Source of the DNA: Clostridiaceae bacterium
GTDB taxonomy: Bacteria > Bacillota > Clostridia > Saccharofermentanales > Saccharofermentanaceae
Direction: 5' to 3'
DNA length: 61,152 bases
Assembly (NCBI GenBank): GCA_012718915.1
Contig: JAAYBI010000065.1
Location: 1 to 61,152, forward strand
In this document: positions 7,929 to 16,923 of the stretch, one piece after another
Layout: each line of letters starts with the position of its first letter
How positions within the stretch are numbered: the stretch's first letter is position 1
Program-made: the position numbers and the translations under genes
Notes under the pieces: generated by a model
What the model saw: the letters and a program-made list of their open reading frames with translations, nothing else
Database searches by the model: none
What the model was told of the DNA's origin: nothing

Positions 7929-8185
7929 GTCCGACAATGCGATTTTGCTCGGTGACAAACTGAGAAATGATGTTAATCAGAGCATTTACGAGATCATTTT
8001 GCGCTATGTTGAAGAGGAGTCAAAACGTCAAAATAGAAATCGAATTCGACTTCCGATGAGCAAAAGCTCTGGCGGATCAGATAGGTGTGCAGCGTACGTC
8101 GCTTTCGAGGGAGCTACTTCGCATGAAATAAGATGGATTAATCGTATTTGATGCGCTTTATATGACCGACTCGCTCCTAAAGACT
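7929..8185 (+). pseudogene. Remnant of a Crp/Fnr-family transcriptional regulator
   Basis: One frame reads DNAILLGDKLRNDV then RYVEEESKRQNRNRIRLPMSK, matching the dimerisation helix and the start of the Crp/Fnr DNA-binding domain. At about 8061-8066, in a run of four As, the reading continues in the next frame as ALADQIGVQRTSLSRELLRMK, the helix-turn-helix. It then hits TAA at 8129-8131 where family members have K or R, and continues DGLIVFD. The N-terminal cyclic-nucleotide/effector domain is absent. So the gene has lost its 5' half and carries a frameshift and a nonsense codon. It lies between a terminator and an acyl-CoA synthetase gene. Confidence 0.8.
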
Positions 8186-8354
8186 AGAAATCATGGCATA
8201 ATGGATAGATAGCATTGATAAGAGTAGCTGAGTCAAGGGCAGACAATATCTCTTTTGCTTATATCTTTTTAATCAGTCTGTCGGATTTTTTATTTTGCTA
8301 AGCTATTCTTCATTTTAGTCGACTGCATTTCATCTATTAAGGGAGGTATTGTTC

Positions 8355-10247
8355 ATGCAAATCATGACATCCGAGACGTATTACAAAGTTCGGCCGTTTT
8401 CAAATCTGCGAGAAATGATTCAACAAAGCGTTGCGCTTTATGGTAATTTGCCTGCATTTCGTTTTCGTGATACACCGAACGGGGAGATTCTACATCGTAC
8501 CTATAGGGAACTCGGCGCAGATGTAGATGCTTTCGGAACTGCGTTGATGTCGCTCGGCTTGAAGGATCAGAAGATTGCCATAATCGGAGATAACAGCTAC
8601 AGATGGTGTATATCGCATTTGGCTGTGGTTAACGGTGTAGGTATTTCGGTTCCTCTGGATAAATTATTAAAAAAGGAGGAGATCGTTTCTCTTTTGGAAC
8701 GAGCGCAAGTGTCGGCGGCAATATTCGATCCCTCTTTTGCCGATATTATGAAGGAGGCTCAAGATGCTGTCCCTTCGCTGAAATTATTGATTCAGATGAA
8801 GCCTGGGTCGAAAGATGCGGACAAGGATGATCGTTCCGGAATTCAATACCTGGACACGTTGTTGGGCAAGGGACGGGTTCTTTTGGACGAGGGTGATGAT
8901 TCATTTTTAAAACGTGACATCGATCCCGAACAAATTGCTTCTCTGCTATTTACCTCCGGCACCACCAGCATGTCTAAGGGTGTATTGCTTCGCAACCGTA
9001 ATATCACCGAAGATATCCGTTCATTAGCCGGTGTTGTTCGCTTTCCGGTCGGCACGAGAATGCTTTCAATACTGCCGCTTCACCATACTTTCGAAAATAC
9101 TTGCGGATTATTTTATGGCATTTACATGGGTGCTTGTCTATGTATTTGCGATGGTCTTCGTTACATTCAGAAAAACATGGTGGAGTACAAAATCAATCTG
9201 TTAATCGGCGTGCCGGCTCTTTTCGAGAGTTTTTACAATAAGGTTTGGGATTCAATTCGGAAAAAGGGTAAAGAAGATACAATTAAGAAAGTTATTCGAC
9301 TGACAGGCAAGATTCGAAAAGTCAAGATTGACCTGAGAAGAGTGTTGTTTAAGTCGATTCATAAGGCATTTGGAGGACAGTTTCGTATTGGGATATGCGG
9401 AGCAGCGCCAATCGACCCGGAGATCATTCGTTTTTTCGATCAAATTGGTGTACGCATCATTCAAGGTTACGGACTTACGGAGACTGCACCGGTTGTTGCG
9501 GGATGTAATGACAAAGTATTTGTGCCCGGCACGGTCGGACGTCCGCTTTCCGGTATCACGATCGCAATTGATACCGATATAAATGGCGGAGAAGGCGAAA
9601 TTCTGGTTAAAGGACCGGTGGTCATGCAAGGTTATTATCAGGATGACGAGGCGACCAATGAGGTTATAGATACCGATGGATGGTTTCATACAGGAGATGT
9701 CGGGCGTGTCGATGAGCACGGATGTCTTGTTATTACCGGTCGACTGAAGTCGATGATTGTTCTCAAGAGCGGCAAGAAGGTTTTTCCGGAAGAAATAGAG
9801 CAACTCGTTACGAGATATTCCTTTATAAAAGAATCGCTGGTTTTTGGCGATGAAGTTGAAGAGGGCGATGTTGTTATCAACGCAAAATTTGTTTTGGACG
9901 CAGAATATATGAATAGAGAAGGCTTGTCTGAGGAAGAGATGGCATCTCGTTTGGATCAGGCAGTTCAGGAGATTAATCGCGAGATTCCGGGATACAAGGG
10001 TATCAGGAGTTATGTATACAGTTTTCAGGAATTGATAAAGACGACGACGCTTAAGATAAAGCGTCCGAATGAGATTAAGCGCATTCAAGAAACATTAGAT
10101 CGTACGAAGGTTCGTTTTAGGCAATTGACTGGAAAAAACATTGATCTTCTAGATTCGCTGTGTCCGATTGTTCCCCTGGAGTCGCTTGGCGAAAACGATA
10201 CTAAGGAGAGTGCCGAAGCCGATTTATCAGAGACTAAACAAGAATAA
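8355..10247 (+). CDS. Long-chain acyl-CoA synthetase-like AMP-forming ligase
   Basis: 630-residue member of the AMP-dependent synthetase/ligase family, which activates a carboxylic acid with ATP to an acyl-adenylate and transfers it to CoA. The P-loop LLFTSGTTSMSKG is near residues 196-208 and the A5 motif GYGLTETAPVV near 370. The hinge region includes TGDVG and ITGRLK, and the catalytic lysine sits in TTLKIKRPNE near 565. A C-terminal tail of about 40 acidic residues is extra. I prefer the ATG at 8355, which lies 8 nt after GGGAGG, over the in-frame TTG at 8349 that almost touches the SD. Fatty acid is the likely substrate by similarity to FadD. Confidence 0.88.
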   Translation: MQIMTSETYYKVRPFSNLREMIQQSVALYGNLPAFRFRDTPNGEILHRTYRELGADVDAFGTALMSLGLKDQKIAIIGDNSYRWCISHLAVVNGVGISVPLDKLLKKEEIVSLLERAQVSAAIFDPSFADIMKEAQDAVPSLKLLIQMKPGSKDADKDDRSGIQYLDTLLGKGRVLLDEGDDSFLKRDIDPEQIASLLFTSGTTSMSKGVLLRNRNITEDIRSLAGVVRFPVGTRMLSILPLHHTFENTCGLFYGIYMGACLCICDGLRYIQKNMVEYKINLLIGVPALFESFYNKVWDSIRKKGKEDTIKKVIRLTGKIRKVKIDLRRVLFKSIHKAFGGQFRIGICGAAPIDPEIIRFFDQIGVRIIQGYGLTETAPVVAGCNDKVFVPGTVGRPLSGITIAIDTDINGGEGEILVKGPVVMQGYYQDDEATNEVIDTDGWFHTGDVGRVDEHGCLVITGRLKSMIVLKSGKKVFPEEIEQLVTRYSFIKESLVFGDEVEEGDVVINAKFVLDAEYMNREGLSEEEMASRLDQAVQEINREIPGYKGIRSYVYSFQELIKTTTLKIKRPNEIKRIQETLDRTKVRFRQLTGKNIDLLDSLCPIVPLESLGENDTKESAEADLSETKQE

Positions 10248-10381
10248 TATACCTAAAGAAATGGGTGCGTAATGAATGCGATGAGTGTTGTCTGTCAGAG
10301 CATGAATTAGCGGATACGCTCAGATGATTTTCGGACGAGTAGTCTCTGAACCGTTTTATTATGAAGGTAAGGGCGTAGTTT

Positions 10382-10777
10382 ATGAATGTATATTTAGATC
10401 ATCTGGCGATTTATGTCGATCAACTCGAAGAAGTGAGAGATTTTTACGTCAAATATTTCGGCGCTTCGGTGAACGATCGTTATACCAATTCTCGCACCGG
10501 ACTACAGACCTATTTTTTGGCGTTTTCGGGAAGGACGCGTATTGAAATTATGTCCCGTCCGGATACGAAGGCCGCACAGAAAACGGACGGCTATCTGGGC
10601 TTGACGCATCTTGCTTTTTCTCTTGGTTCGAGAGAAGAGGTGGATCGACTGACTGCCCGTCTTGCAGCCGACGGCGTAATGGTCGTCGGAGCGCCGAGAG
10701 AGACGGGAGACCATTATTATGAGAGTATTGTGCTCGATCCCGAGGGTAACCGTGTCGAGTTAGTTGCGGCACCCTGA
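10382..10777 (+). CDS. VOC-superfamily (glyoxalase/dioxygenase fold) protein
   Basis: 131 residues with the paired beta-alpha-beta-beta-beta modules of the vicinal oxygen chelate fold. Likely metal ligands are the His in LDHLAIYV near the N-terminus, the His in LTHLAFSLGS near the start of the second module, and the Glu in NRVELVAAP at the end. VLDPEGNRVEL is the classic C-terminal motif. The family includes lactoylglutathione lyase, fosfomycin resistance enzymes and isomerases, and the substrate cannot be fixed here. It is followed after 78 bp by pirin on the same strand. Confidence 0.85.
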   Translation: MNVYLDHLAIYVDQLEEVRDFYVKYFGASVNDRYTNSRTGLQTYFLAFSGRTRIEIMSRPDTKAAQKTDGYLGLTHLAFSLGSREEVDRLTARLAADGVMVVGAPRETGDHYYESIVLDPEGNRVELVAAP

Positions 10778-10855
10778 AGTGTGGTAACATATTTTATGTA
10801 TGATAATATCTGTCTTTTTGCGTCTATATAGTGTGTGATGAAAGGAGATTAATTT

Positions 10856-11710
10856 ATGAAAAGAAAAGTTAGTAAGATCATTCGCGGTACGCCTTCAATC
10901 GACGGAGCAGGCGTTCATCTGGTTCGGGTTTTCGCCAAGGCAGAGACTTCAGAGTTTGATCCTTTTCTTATGCTGGACGCCTTTGATTCGATAAATCCAA
11001 GTGACTATATCAAGGGTTTTCCGTGGCATCCGCATCGAGGCATTGAGACCGTCACCTATTTAATCGAAGGAGATATTGAGCATAAAGACAGTTTGGGAAA
11101 TCGCGGGAGTATTTTGAGTGGGGATTGCCAGTGGATGACGGCCGGATCCGGAATTATTCATCAGGAGATGCCTCAAGCTTCACCGCGAATGCTCGGGGCA
11201 CAGTTGTGGCTCAATATTCCTGCAAAAGATAAAATGGTCGATCCGTCATATGGTGATATTACATCCGAAAATGTTCCGGTGGTAGAAGAAGAGGGTGTGA
11301 CCATTCGAGTCTTGTCAGGAATATATAAAGAGCAAAAGGGTGCTTTTGAGGGTAAATATGTTAAGGCAACCTATTTGGACATTGCGATTAATCCCGGTTC
11401 ATCAATATCGTTGGATTGTGATCCGGATCATACGATGTTTGCCTACTTGTTTTCGGGCTCGGTTCGATTGGATAATCAGGACCGTGACTATATACAAGAG
11501 AAACAAGCCGCACTTTTTACTATGGGCGATACGCTATTTTTTGAGGCAGGAGGAAGTGGTGCAAGGTTTATTCTATTATCCGCTCCGCCGCTTAAGGAGC
11601 CGATTGCATGGGGTGGGCCGATTGTCATGAATACTCGAGAGGAGCTCGCTCAGGCTTTTAAAGATTTGGACGATGGGGTATTTATTCAACATGAGCCGGA
11701 TTTATCCTGA
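10856..11710 (+). CDS. Pirin family protein
   Basis: 284-residue bicupin. The N-terminal cupin carries the metal ligands of pirin at His58, His60, His102 and Glu104 (motifs FPWHPHRGIETV and SGIIHQEMP). Bacterial pirins act as quercetinases or as regulators that bind metabolic enzymes; which applies here is unknown. AAAGGAG is about 8 nt before the ATG. The gene ends before a bidirectional terminator shared with the convergent sbcC. Confidence 0.92.
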   Translation: MKRKVSKIIRGTPSIDGAGVHLVRVFAKAETSEFDPFLMLDAFDSINPSDYIKGFPWHPHRGIETVTYLIEGDIEHKDSLGNRGSILSGDCQWMTAGSGIIHQEMPQASPRMLGAQLWLNIPAKDKMVDPSYGDITSENVPVVEEEGVTIRVLSGIYKEQKGAFEGKYVKATYLDIAINPGSSISLDCDPDHTMFAYLFSGSVRLDNQDRDYIQEKQAALFTMGDTLFFEAGGSGARFILLSAPPLKEPIAWGGPIVMNTREELAQAFKDLDDGVFIQHEPDLS

Positions 11711-11742
11711 GTGATATTCCGACGAATAACTTAATGATAAGT

Positions 11743-11778
11743 GAAAAAGCCATGGGTAGGGCATCCATGGTTTTTTCA
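11743..11778. terminator. Bidirectional terminator between pirin and sbcC
   Basis: CCATGG arms flank a short loop, with A-rich sequence on the left and TTTTTT on the right, so it can terminate both the rightward pirin transcript and the leftward sbcDC transcript. Confidence 0.8.
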
Positions 11779-11794
11779 CATCAGAGCATAGGCA

Positions 11795-14581
11795 TTAAGT
11801 TACGACGCGTGCCGTGCTTCCACCGGCACGGTTTTTTGTGATGATGATTTGCTTGTCAATGCGAGTCTTGAGTTCGCTGATGTGAGAGATAATGCCGACC
11901 AAGCGCTCGCCTTGAGAGAGCTCGTCCAATATCTTAATGGCTTGCTGCAAAGAGTCTTCATCCAGAGATCCGAATCCTTCGTCAACGAACATTGCATCCA
12001 GACGGATTCCGCCGGTCGAGGCTTGAATCTCGTCGGACAATCCGAGCGCAAGAGCAAGTGAAGCCTTGAATGATTCTCCGCCGGAGAGTGTTTTAACGCT
12101 TCGAGAGGAGCCGTTATAGTGGTCAATAACATCCAGTTCAAGACCGCTTTGGGATCGGTTGTTAGTCGCTTCGGTTTTTCTCGTCAGTTCATACTGGCCG
12201 CCGGTCATGGTCATTAGTCGTATGTTCGCCCGGCAAATAATTCGATCAAAGTAATGCATCTGAACATAGGTCTCGAGCATGATTTTTTCTTTGCCGCGCA
12301 GATTGCCGTTTGCTGTTTGCGTTAGTGTCGCAACGCGAGCGAGTTCCGTCTCGAGGGATTGCCTTGCATGGCTTTTTTCCTTGAGATTTTTATGGGCGGA
12401 TTCGTTGGTTCGCTTCTGAGAAGTAATATGGGTCAGGCGATTTTCATAAGCGGATTTGCGCTCAAGGAGGGTGCGCTCTTGCATTGAAAGTGCCTCGAGA
12501 TCATAAGTCGGTGCTTCAGAAATCTGAGAGAGAAGCAAATCAACTGTACCTTTATGCGTATCAAGTAAACTCTTAGTTCGTTCAAATTCTTGTCGTGCCT
12601 CTTGTAAAGAACGTTCGAGTGTCTTGAAGCGAGAATTAATCTGTTCAAGCTCTTTTCGGGCCGCCGATTCAGTCGGATGCGCCAAGGATTGATTCAGTTC
12701 TTCAATATGAGAACATTCGACCCGCAGCTCACCGGACTTTCGAGAAACGGCATCACTTTTGGTCTGGATTACTTGTTGGAGAGACTTGATATTCGTAGCG
12801 ATTGTATTCATCATCGCATCCAGTTCGTCCAATCGCTCGTGGCGTTTGCGGTCCTCGGTGATTCGGGTCGAGCAATCGTTCATCTCAAATGTGTACTTTT
12901 CGATAAGAACGGGTATGTCTTGCTGCATGATAACCGAATGGTCGGTCGCATCAGTTATACTCAAGCGAGAACGTATCATCAAAAGTTTTGCCTCGAAGTC
13001 CGCGAGAACTTCCTCTTCTCGTCCACATAGTATTCGTGCCTCAGCGCTCTTTTGCCTCGCCAGTTCGTTTAGCCTGGAGGCGTGTTTTTGCGCGCGGTCA
13101 ATTGTATCCTGAGTGGGAGCGTTATCTGCGAGTTTTGCGGGCTTGGGGTGCTCTGAAGCGCCACATACCGGACAGGGCTTCTGATCTTCGAGCGTCATTG
13201 CCAGAATACCGGCTTGTTCGGCAAGAAAAGTCTTCTGTAATTCTCGGTGACCGGCTTCGGCTTCATCGGCGGTATGCTGAGCGAGCAGATAGTCTGCTTG
13301 TGCTTTTTCACGATCGGATTGAATCTTGTGAAGTTGCTTGTAGCGAGCCTCGAGTTCCTCAATCGAAAGCAGATTCCTTTTGGCCTCGTTGAAAGAATGA
13401 CTGAGTTTCTCGATGTCCTCGACGATCAATCTGAGTTGGTCGGATTCGGATTTTAGTGTGGCAAGTTGTGCATGCAAAGATTGTTCTTGCTTGCGATCGA
13501 AATCGAGTTGTGCGATTTCTTTTTCGAGAGTATCTTTGGCAGTCGCATAGGCTCGACGTTTCTGCTCCCGAAGCTCGTATGTCTTCAATAGTTCAGTATT
13601 TATGGCGATCGATTGCTCGATCGATTTGAGTTCGGGTTCAAAATGCCGGGCCTTTTCGAGAGCAGTATTGGCAAGATTGTGGGCGGCTAAGGTATTATTA
13701 AATTCGACCTGCTCTCGAGCTAAGTCGTCTTTCAGCTTTTCAAATCCCTTAGCTTCGGCGTGTTTGACAGTGACCACGTCGAGATCTTTTTGAATCATAG
13801 AAACCATCAATTTTTTTTCGTCTATTTCATCTTGGGATTCCCGAATCAAAGATTCTGTCAAGAATATAATCTCGTCTAACTGTAATTCGTTTTGCCGAGC
13901 CTGTGTCGTGATCTCGAAAAACCGTGACTGTTGGTCGCAGTCAATAGACTTAATGTAGACAGATATCTCACTGTCGAGGATCTCTCTTTCGCGAGACAGT
14001 TCTGAGTACTTTCGCTTTAATAAATCCTGAAGACGATTGTATCGATCCGTTGCAAAAATCTGCCGAAATATACGCATGCGGTCTTCTGTATCCGCGACAA
14101 GTAATTTCATGAAATCACCCTGAGCAATCATGGCGATTTGAGCAAATTGATTGTGGTCAATTCCCAGGAGATCTTGGATTGCGTTATTGACATCCCGGTT
14201 CTTAGTGATTAATTGACCACCGGGCAAGGTAAGTTCTGCCTCAGCACGCTGGGTTGTGGTGCCGTCTCCTCTGAGACTTGGGCGTTCGTACTCCGGATTG
14301 CGTCGGATGTGATAAATAAGCCCCCTGTGTTCGAAGCATAACAAAACTTCAGTTGACGTAGAAGGAGCCGCATATTTTGAACGCATCATGGATGGCTCGC
14401 GATTCTGACCACTGGGCTGTCCGAAAAGTGCGAAAGAAATCGCGTCAAAAACGGTTGTCTTTCCGGCACCGGTATCTCCGGAAATCAGGAATAGACCGGA
14501 TCGGCCAAATGGCGAAAAATCGATAGCGGTTTCAGTAGCATAGGGTCCAAAAGCCCTTATGGTCAGCTTTAATGGTCTCAT
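11795..14581 (-). CDS. sbcC: Nuclease SbcCD subunit C (SMC-like ATPase)
   Basis: 928-residue Rad50/SbcC-type ATPase that with SbcD cleaves DNA ends and hairpins. Walker A GDTGAGKTT is at residues 35-43. Long coiled coils flank a zinc-hook CPVC near residue 470. The C-terminal half-ATPase has the signature TLSGGESFKASLALALGLS and Walker B MFVDEGFGSLDEDS. I set the start at 14581 rather than the upstream in-frame codon at 14596. GGGAGG lies 7 nt before 14581, the protein then begins MRPLKLTIRAFGPY as in homologues, and the ATG overlaps the sbcD stop as ATGA, implying translational coupling. Confidence 0.95.
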   Translation of the reverse strand: MRPLKLTIRAFGPYATETAIDFSPFGRSGLFLISGDTGAGKTTVFDAISFALFGQPSGQNREPSMMRSKYAAPSTSTEVLLCFEHRGLIYHIRRNPEYERPSLRGDGTTTQRAEAELTLPGGQLITKNRDVNNAIQDLLGIDHNQFAQIAMIAQGDFMKLLVADTEDRMRIFRQIFATDRYNRLQDLLKRKYSELSREREILDSEISVYIKSIDCDQQSRFFEITTQARQNELQLDEIIFLTESLIRESQDEIDEKKLMVSMIQKDLDVVTVKHAEAKGFEKLKDDLAREQVEFNNTLAAHNLANTALEKARHFEPELKSIEQSIAINTELLKTYELREQKRRAYATAKDTLEKEIAQLDFDRKQEQSLHAQLATLKSESDQLRLIVEDIEKLSHSFNEAKRNLLSIEELEARYKQLHKIQSDREKAQADYLLAQHTADEAEAGHRELQKTFLAEQAGILAMTLEDQKPCPVCGASEHPKPAKLADNAPTQDTIDRAQKHASRLNELARQKSAEARILCGREEEVLADFEAKLLMIRSRLSITDATDHSVIMQQDIPVLIEKYTFEMNDCSTRITEDRKRHERLDELDAMMNTIATNIKSLQQVIQTKSDAVSRKSGELRVECSHIEELNQSLAHPTESAARKELEQINSRFKTLERSLQEARQEFERTKSLLDTHKGTVDLLLSQISEAPTYDLEALSMQERTLLERKSAYENRLTHITSQKRTNESAHKNLKEKSHARQSLETELARVATLTQTANGNLRGKEKIMLETYVQMHYFDRIICRANIRLMTMTGGQYELTRKTEATNNRSQSGLELDVIDHYNGSSRSVKTLSGGESFKASLALALGLSDEIQASTGGIRLDAMFVDEGFGSLDEDSLQQAIKILDELSQGERLVGIISHISELKTRIDKQIIITKNRAGGSTARVVT

Positions 14582-15714
14582 TTCTGATCCTCCCAAATGG
14601 ATTCGATAAACGCTTCGATAATTTCGGACTGTCTATTGTCCATCGGTTGATTGTTTTGAATCTCGTAAAAGTGCGAAAAAAGTTCAATCGGCGAGCGCAT
14701 AGAAAAGTTCGAGTCAATCAGCACTTCGCGGTTTTCGCGGGTTCGGCTGTTATCGTAGTGCAGATGGACGATATTCGGGTAGATGACCCGGAGCTTGGCC
14801 ATGGCGTCGGGAACGTCATTTTCATCCGTCAGAGTGACGTGGATGAAATCCGAGGTATCGGTGCCTTCGTAAGTGCTTCTATCGGTGACAGACATATAGT
14901 TTCCCTTGATTTTTCTCAGATCTCTTAATGGATTCAAGGGCAACGTTCGTATTTCAAGGCTTCCTTTTTCTTCAAGCTCAATGACGGTCACGGACTTCTC
15001 TTGATTGCATTCGGACACAGAGTACTTAAGTGGAGAACCACAGTATCGCAAATGTTTGCCGCCGACATTCTGGGGGCTGTGAAGGTGGCCGAGAGCGACA
15101 TAGTCAAAGCCGTTGAAAACCTCCGCGTCGACATTATCGGTACCACCGACCGAAATATCCTCGGAGTCACTTTTGCTGGCACCCGTGACAAATTGATGTG
15201 TAATCAAGATGTTTCGTCGGGATGCCCGGCTTGGAAAACCTTTTAGGGCGATGGAAAGTGCTTCGCTATAATTGTTGATTTCTCTGTCCGGGAAAAAGCG
15301 TCGGACATGTGAGGGCTTGATGAAAGGAAGAAGATAAAAATCGACTTCGCCATGTGAATCGGACAGCGTGACCGGTTCGATCTCACCGCAATAAACCGGT
15401 GAGAGATAAACACCACTGCTACTGACAATTCGTGAACCAAATGCGATTCTTTCCGGTGAATCGTGATTTCCGGAAATGACGAAAACACGGATTCTGCTTC
15501 GGCAAAGATTGCTAAGAAAGTCATCAAACAAAATCACTGATTCTGCGGAAGGCGTAGATTTGTCATAAACATCCCCGGCGATTATTACCGCATCCGGATT
15601 TTCTTGCTGAGCCATAGTGAGTATCCTATCTAAAATAAAGCGCTGATCTTCGATCAGGCTAAATTCAAATAATCGCTTGCCGATATGTAGGTCGGACAGA
15701 TGAAATATCTTCAT
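14578..15714 (-). CDS. sbcD: Nuclease SbcCD subunit D (metallophosphoesterase)
   Basis: 378-residue Mre11/SbcD-type nuclease. The two-metal phosphoesterase motifs occur in order: DLHIGK near the N-terminus, AGDVYD, SGNHDSPER, ITHQF and GHLHSPQ. The capping domain follows. The start at 15714 (protein MKIFHLSDLHIG) has GAGG 6 nt upstream; the alternative GTG at 15726 overlaps that SD and is unlikely. It is the first gene of the sbcD-sbcC operon and its TGA overlaps the sbcC ATG. Confidence 0.95.
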   Translation of the reverse strand: MKIFHLSDLHIGKRLFEFSLIEDQRFILDRILTMAQQENPDAVIIAGDVYDKSTPSAESVILFDDFLSNLCRSRIRVFVISGNHDSPERIAFGSRIVSSSGVYLSPVYCGEIEPVTLSDSHGEVDFYLLPFIKPSHVRRFFPDREINNYSEALSIALKGFPSRASRRNILITHQFVTGASKSDSEDISVGGTDNVDAEVFNGFDYVALGHLHSPQNVGGKHLRYCGSPLKYSVSECNQEKSVTVIELEEKGSLEIRTLPLNPLRDLRKIKGNYMSVTDRSTYEGTDTSDFIHVTLTDENDVPDAMAKLRVIYPNIVHLHYDNSRTRENREVLIDSNFSMRSPIELFSHFYEIQNNQPMDNRQSEIIEAFIESIWEDQK

Positions 15715-15930
15715 AATAAGCCTCACTGTTCATAACCATAGTTCTTCCACTATTATGACAGATGTGAATGATAATTGACGGAGAAAATATCGGGAACAAC
15801 ATAAATTGACGTTTTGATAATAAAACAACAGAATAATCAGATCAGCATGTTATGTGATAATATGATAATGCTGTGACAATTCTGTAGCATATGCCTTTTT
15901 GATAATTAACTAATAAGGAGGAGAATCTGA

Positions 15931-16923
15931 ATGGAGTTAGGATATATTTTGCTCGGCGTTCTGATTTATTTGATTGTGCGCTACGTGGTTTTTGGATTTT
16001 TTATAGTGAATCAGAATGAGCGTGCGGTCAAGACCGTTTTTGGAAAGGCACAAAGAATTTCTGACAAAATGACGGCCGATGATACTATCTCGGATGGCAT
16101 GGATGAAAGCGAAAAGCAACGATACAACTATCCGATCGTCAAGGTCATTCAGCCCGGCGGCCCTTATTTTAAAATGCCTTGGGAAAAGGTGCACAAGGTT
16201 TCAATTGCGATTGAGACAGTCAATCTGGCATATGATCCGGAGAGCCCAAAAGCGAACCATAATAATACGATTTTGGATGCGGTGACGAAAGATCAACTCA
16301 ATATCGGGTTGACAGGACAAATACGTTATCGCATCTCGGACCGCAACCTGTATGCATACATATTCGCCGTGAAAAACCCGATTGCGTATGTCATGGGATA
16401 TTTTGTGTCTGTCCTTCGTGAAAGAATCGCAAACTTTGAGGGGAAACCTATGGCTATTGACCCGAATGCAGACGCGGATCTTTCGCCAATGGTTCAGGGC
16501 ATTTCAATCAATGATCTTCGTAAAAACCTTCGAGATCTTAACGAACATATGGACAGAGAATGTGCTGTTTCCGAAGCGCGCTATGGCATAGCATTGGAGG
16601 CTTCACTTATTACCGGGATTGATCCGCCGGCAGAGGTTGAATCTGCGCTGGCGGCCATTAACACGGCGCACAACCAGGTATCTTCGGATATCAGCCTGGC
16701 GCAGGCTTCTGCGGATCAGCGAATAGTCGAGTCCAGAAGGGCAGTTGAAATTGAAACACTTAAAGCACAGGGCGAGATTGAAAAGCTCCTCAAGCTTTCC
16801 GAGGAATTGACTAAGCTCAAGGCTGAAGGTGGCAAGGATGCACTTAATCTATATGTTCGGAACGCAAAATTAGCGATGCTCGACCAAACTACAAGGATCG
16901 TCGGGAGGAAAGACCATGTTTGA
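15931..16923 (+). CDS. SPFH/Band 7 domain membrane protein (first of a pair)
   Basis: 330 residues. One N-terminal membrane anchor (about 4-24) is followed by FFIVNQNERAVKTVFGKAQ, the usual entry to an SPFH (stomatin/prohibitin/flotillin/HflK-C) domain, then an Ala/Glu-rich helical segment (about 240-310) typical of SPFH oligomerisation. Such proteins build membrane-bound cages or microdomains that organise proteases and other partners. GGAGGAG precedes the ATG. Its end overlaps the next gene, also SPFH-like, by 8 bp, so the two products probably form a hetero-oligomer as HflK and HflC do. Confidence 0.85.
   Translation: MELGYILLGVLIYLIVRYVVFGFFIVNQNERAVKTVFGKAQRISDKMTADDTISDGMDESEKQRYNYPIVKVIQPGGPYFKMPWEKVHKVSIAIETVNLAYDPESPKANHNNTILDAVTKDQLNIGLTGQIRYRISDRNLYAYIFAVKNPIAYVMGYFVSVLRERIANFEGKPMAIDPNADADLSPMVQGISINDLRKNLRDLNEHMDRECAVSEARYGIALEASLITGIDPPAEVESALAAINTAHNQVSSDISLAQASADQRIVESRRAVEIETLKAQGEIEKLLKLSEELTKLKAEGGKDALNLYVRNAKLAMLDQTTRIVGRKDHV

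Noticed and set aside
9252-10088. 278-codon leftward frame inside the acyl-CoA synthetase gene
   Set aside because: It is fully antisense to a well-conserved enzyme, and its composition (Arg/Leu/Asn/Ser mix, no motifs) is that of a shadow frame.
12988-13392. Rightward frame of 134 codons within sbcC
   Set aside because: It lies opposite the SbcC coiled-coil and zinc-hook coding region, shows no protein motif and has no ribosome-binding site.
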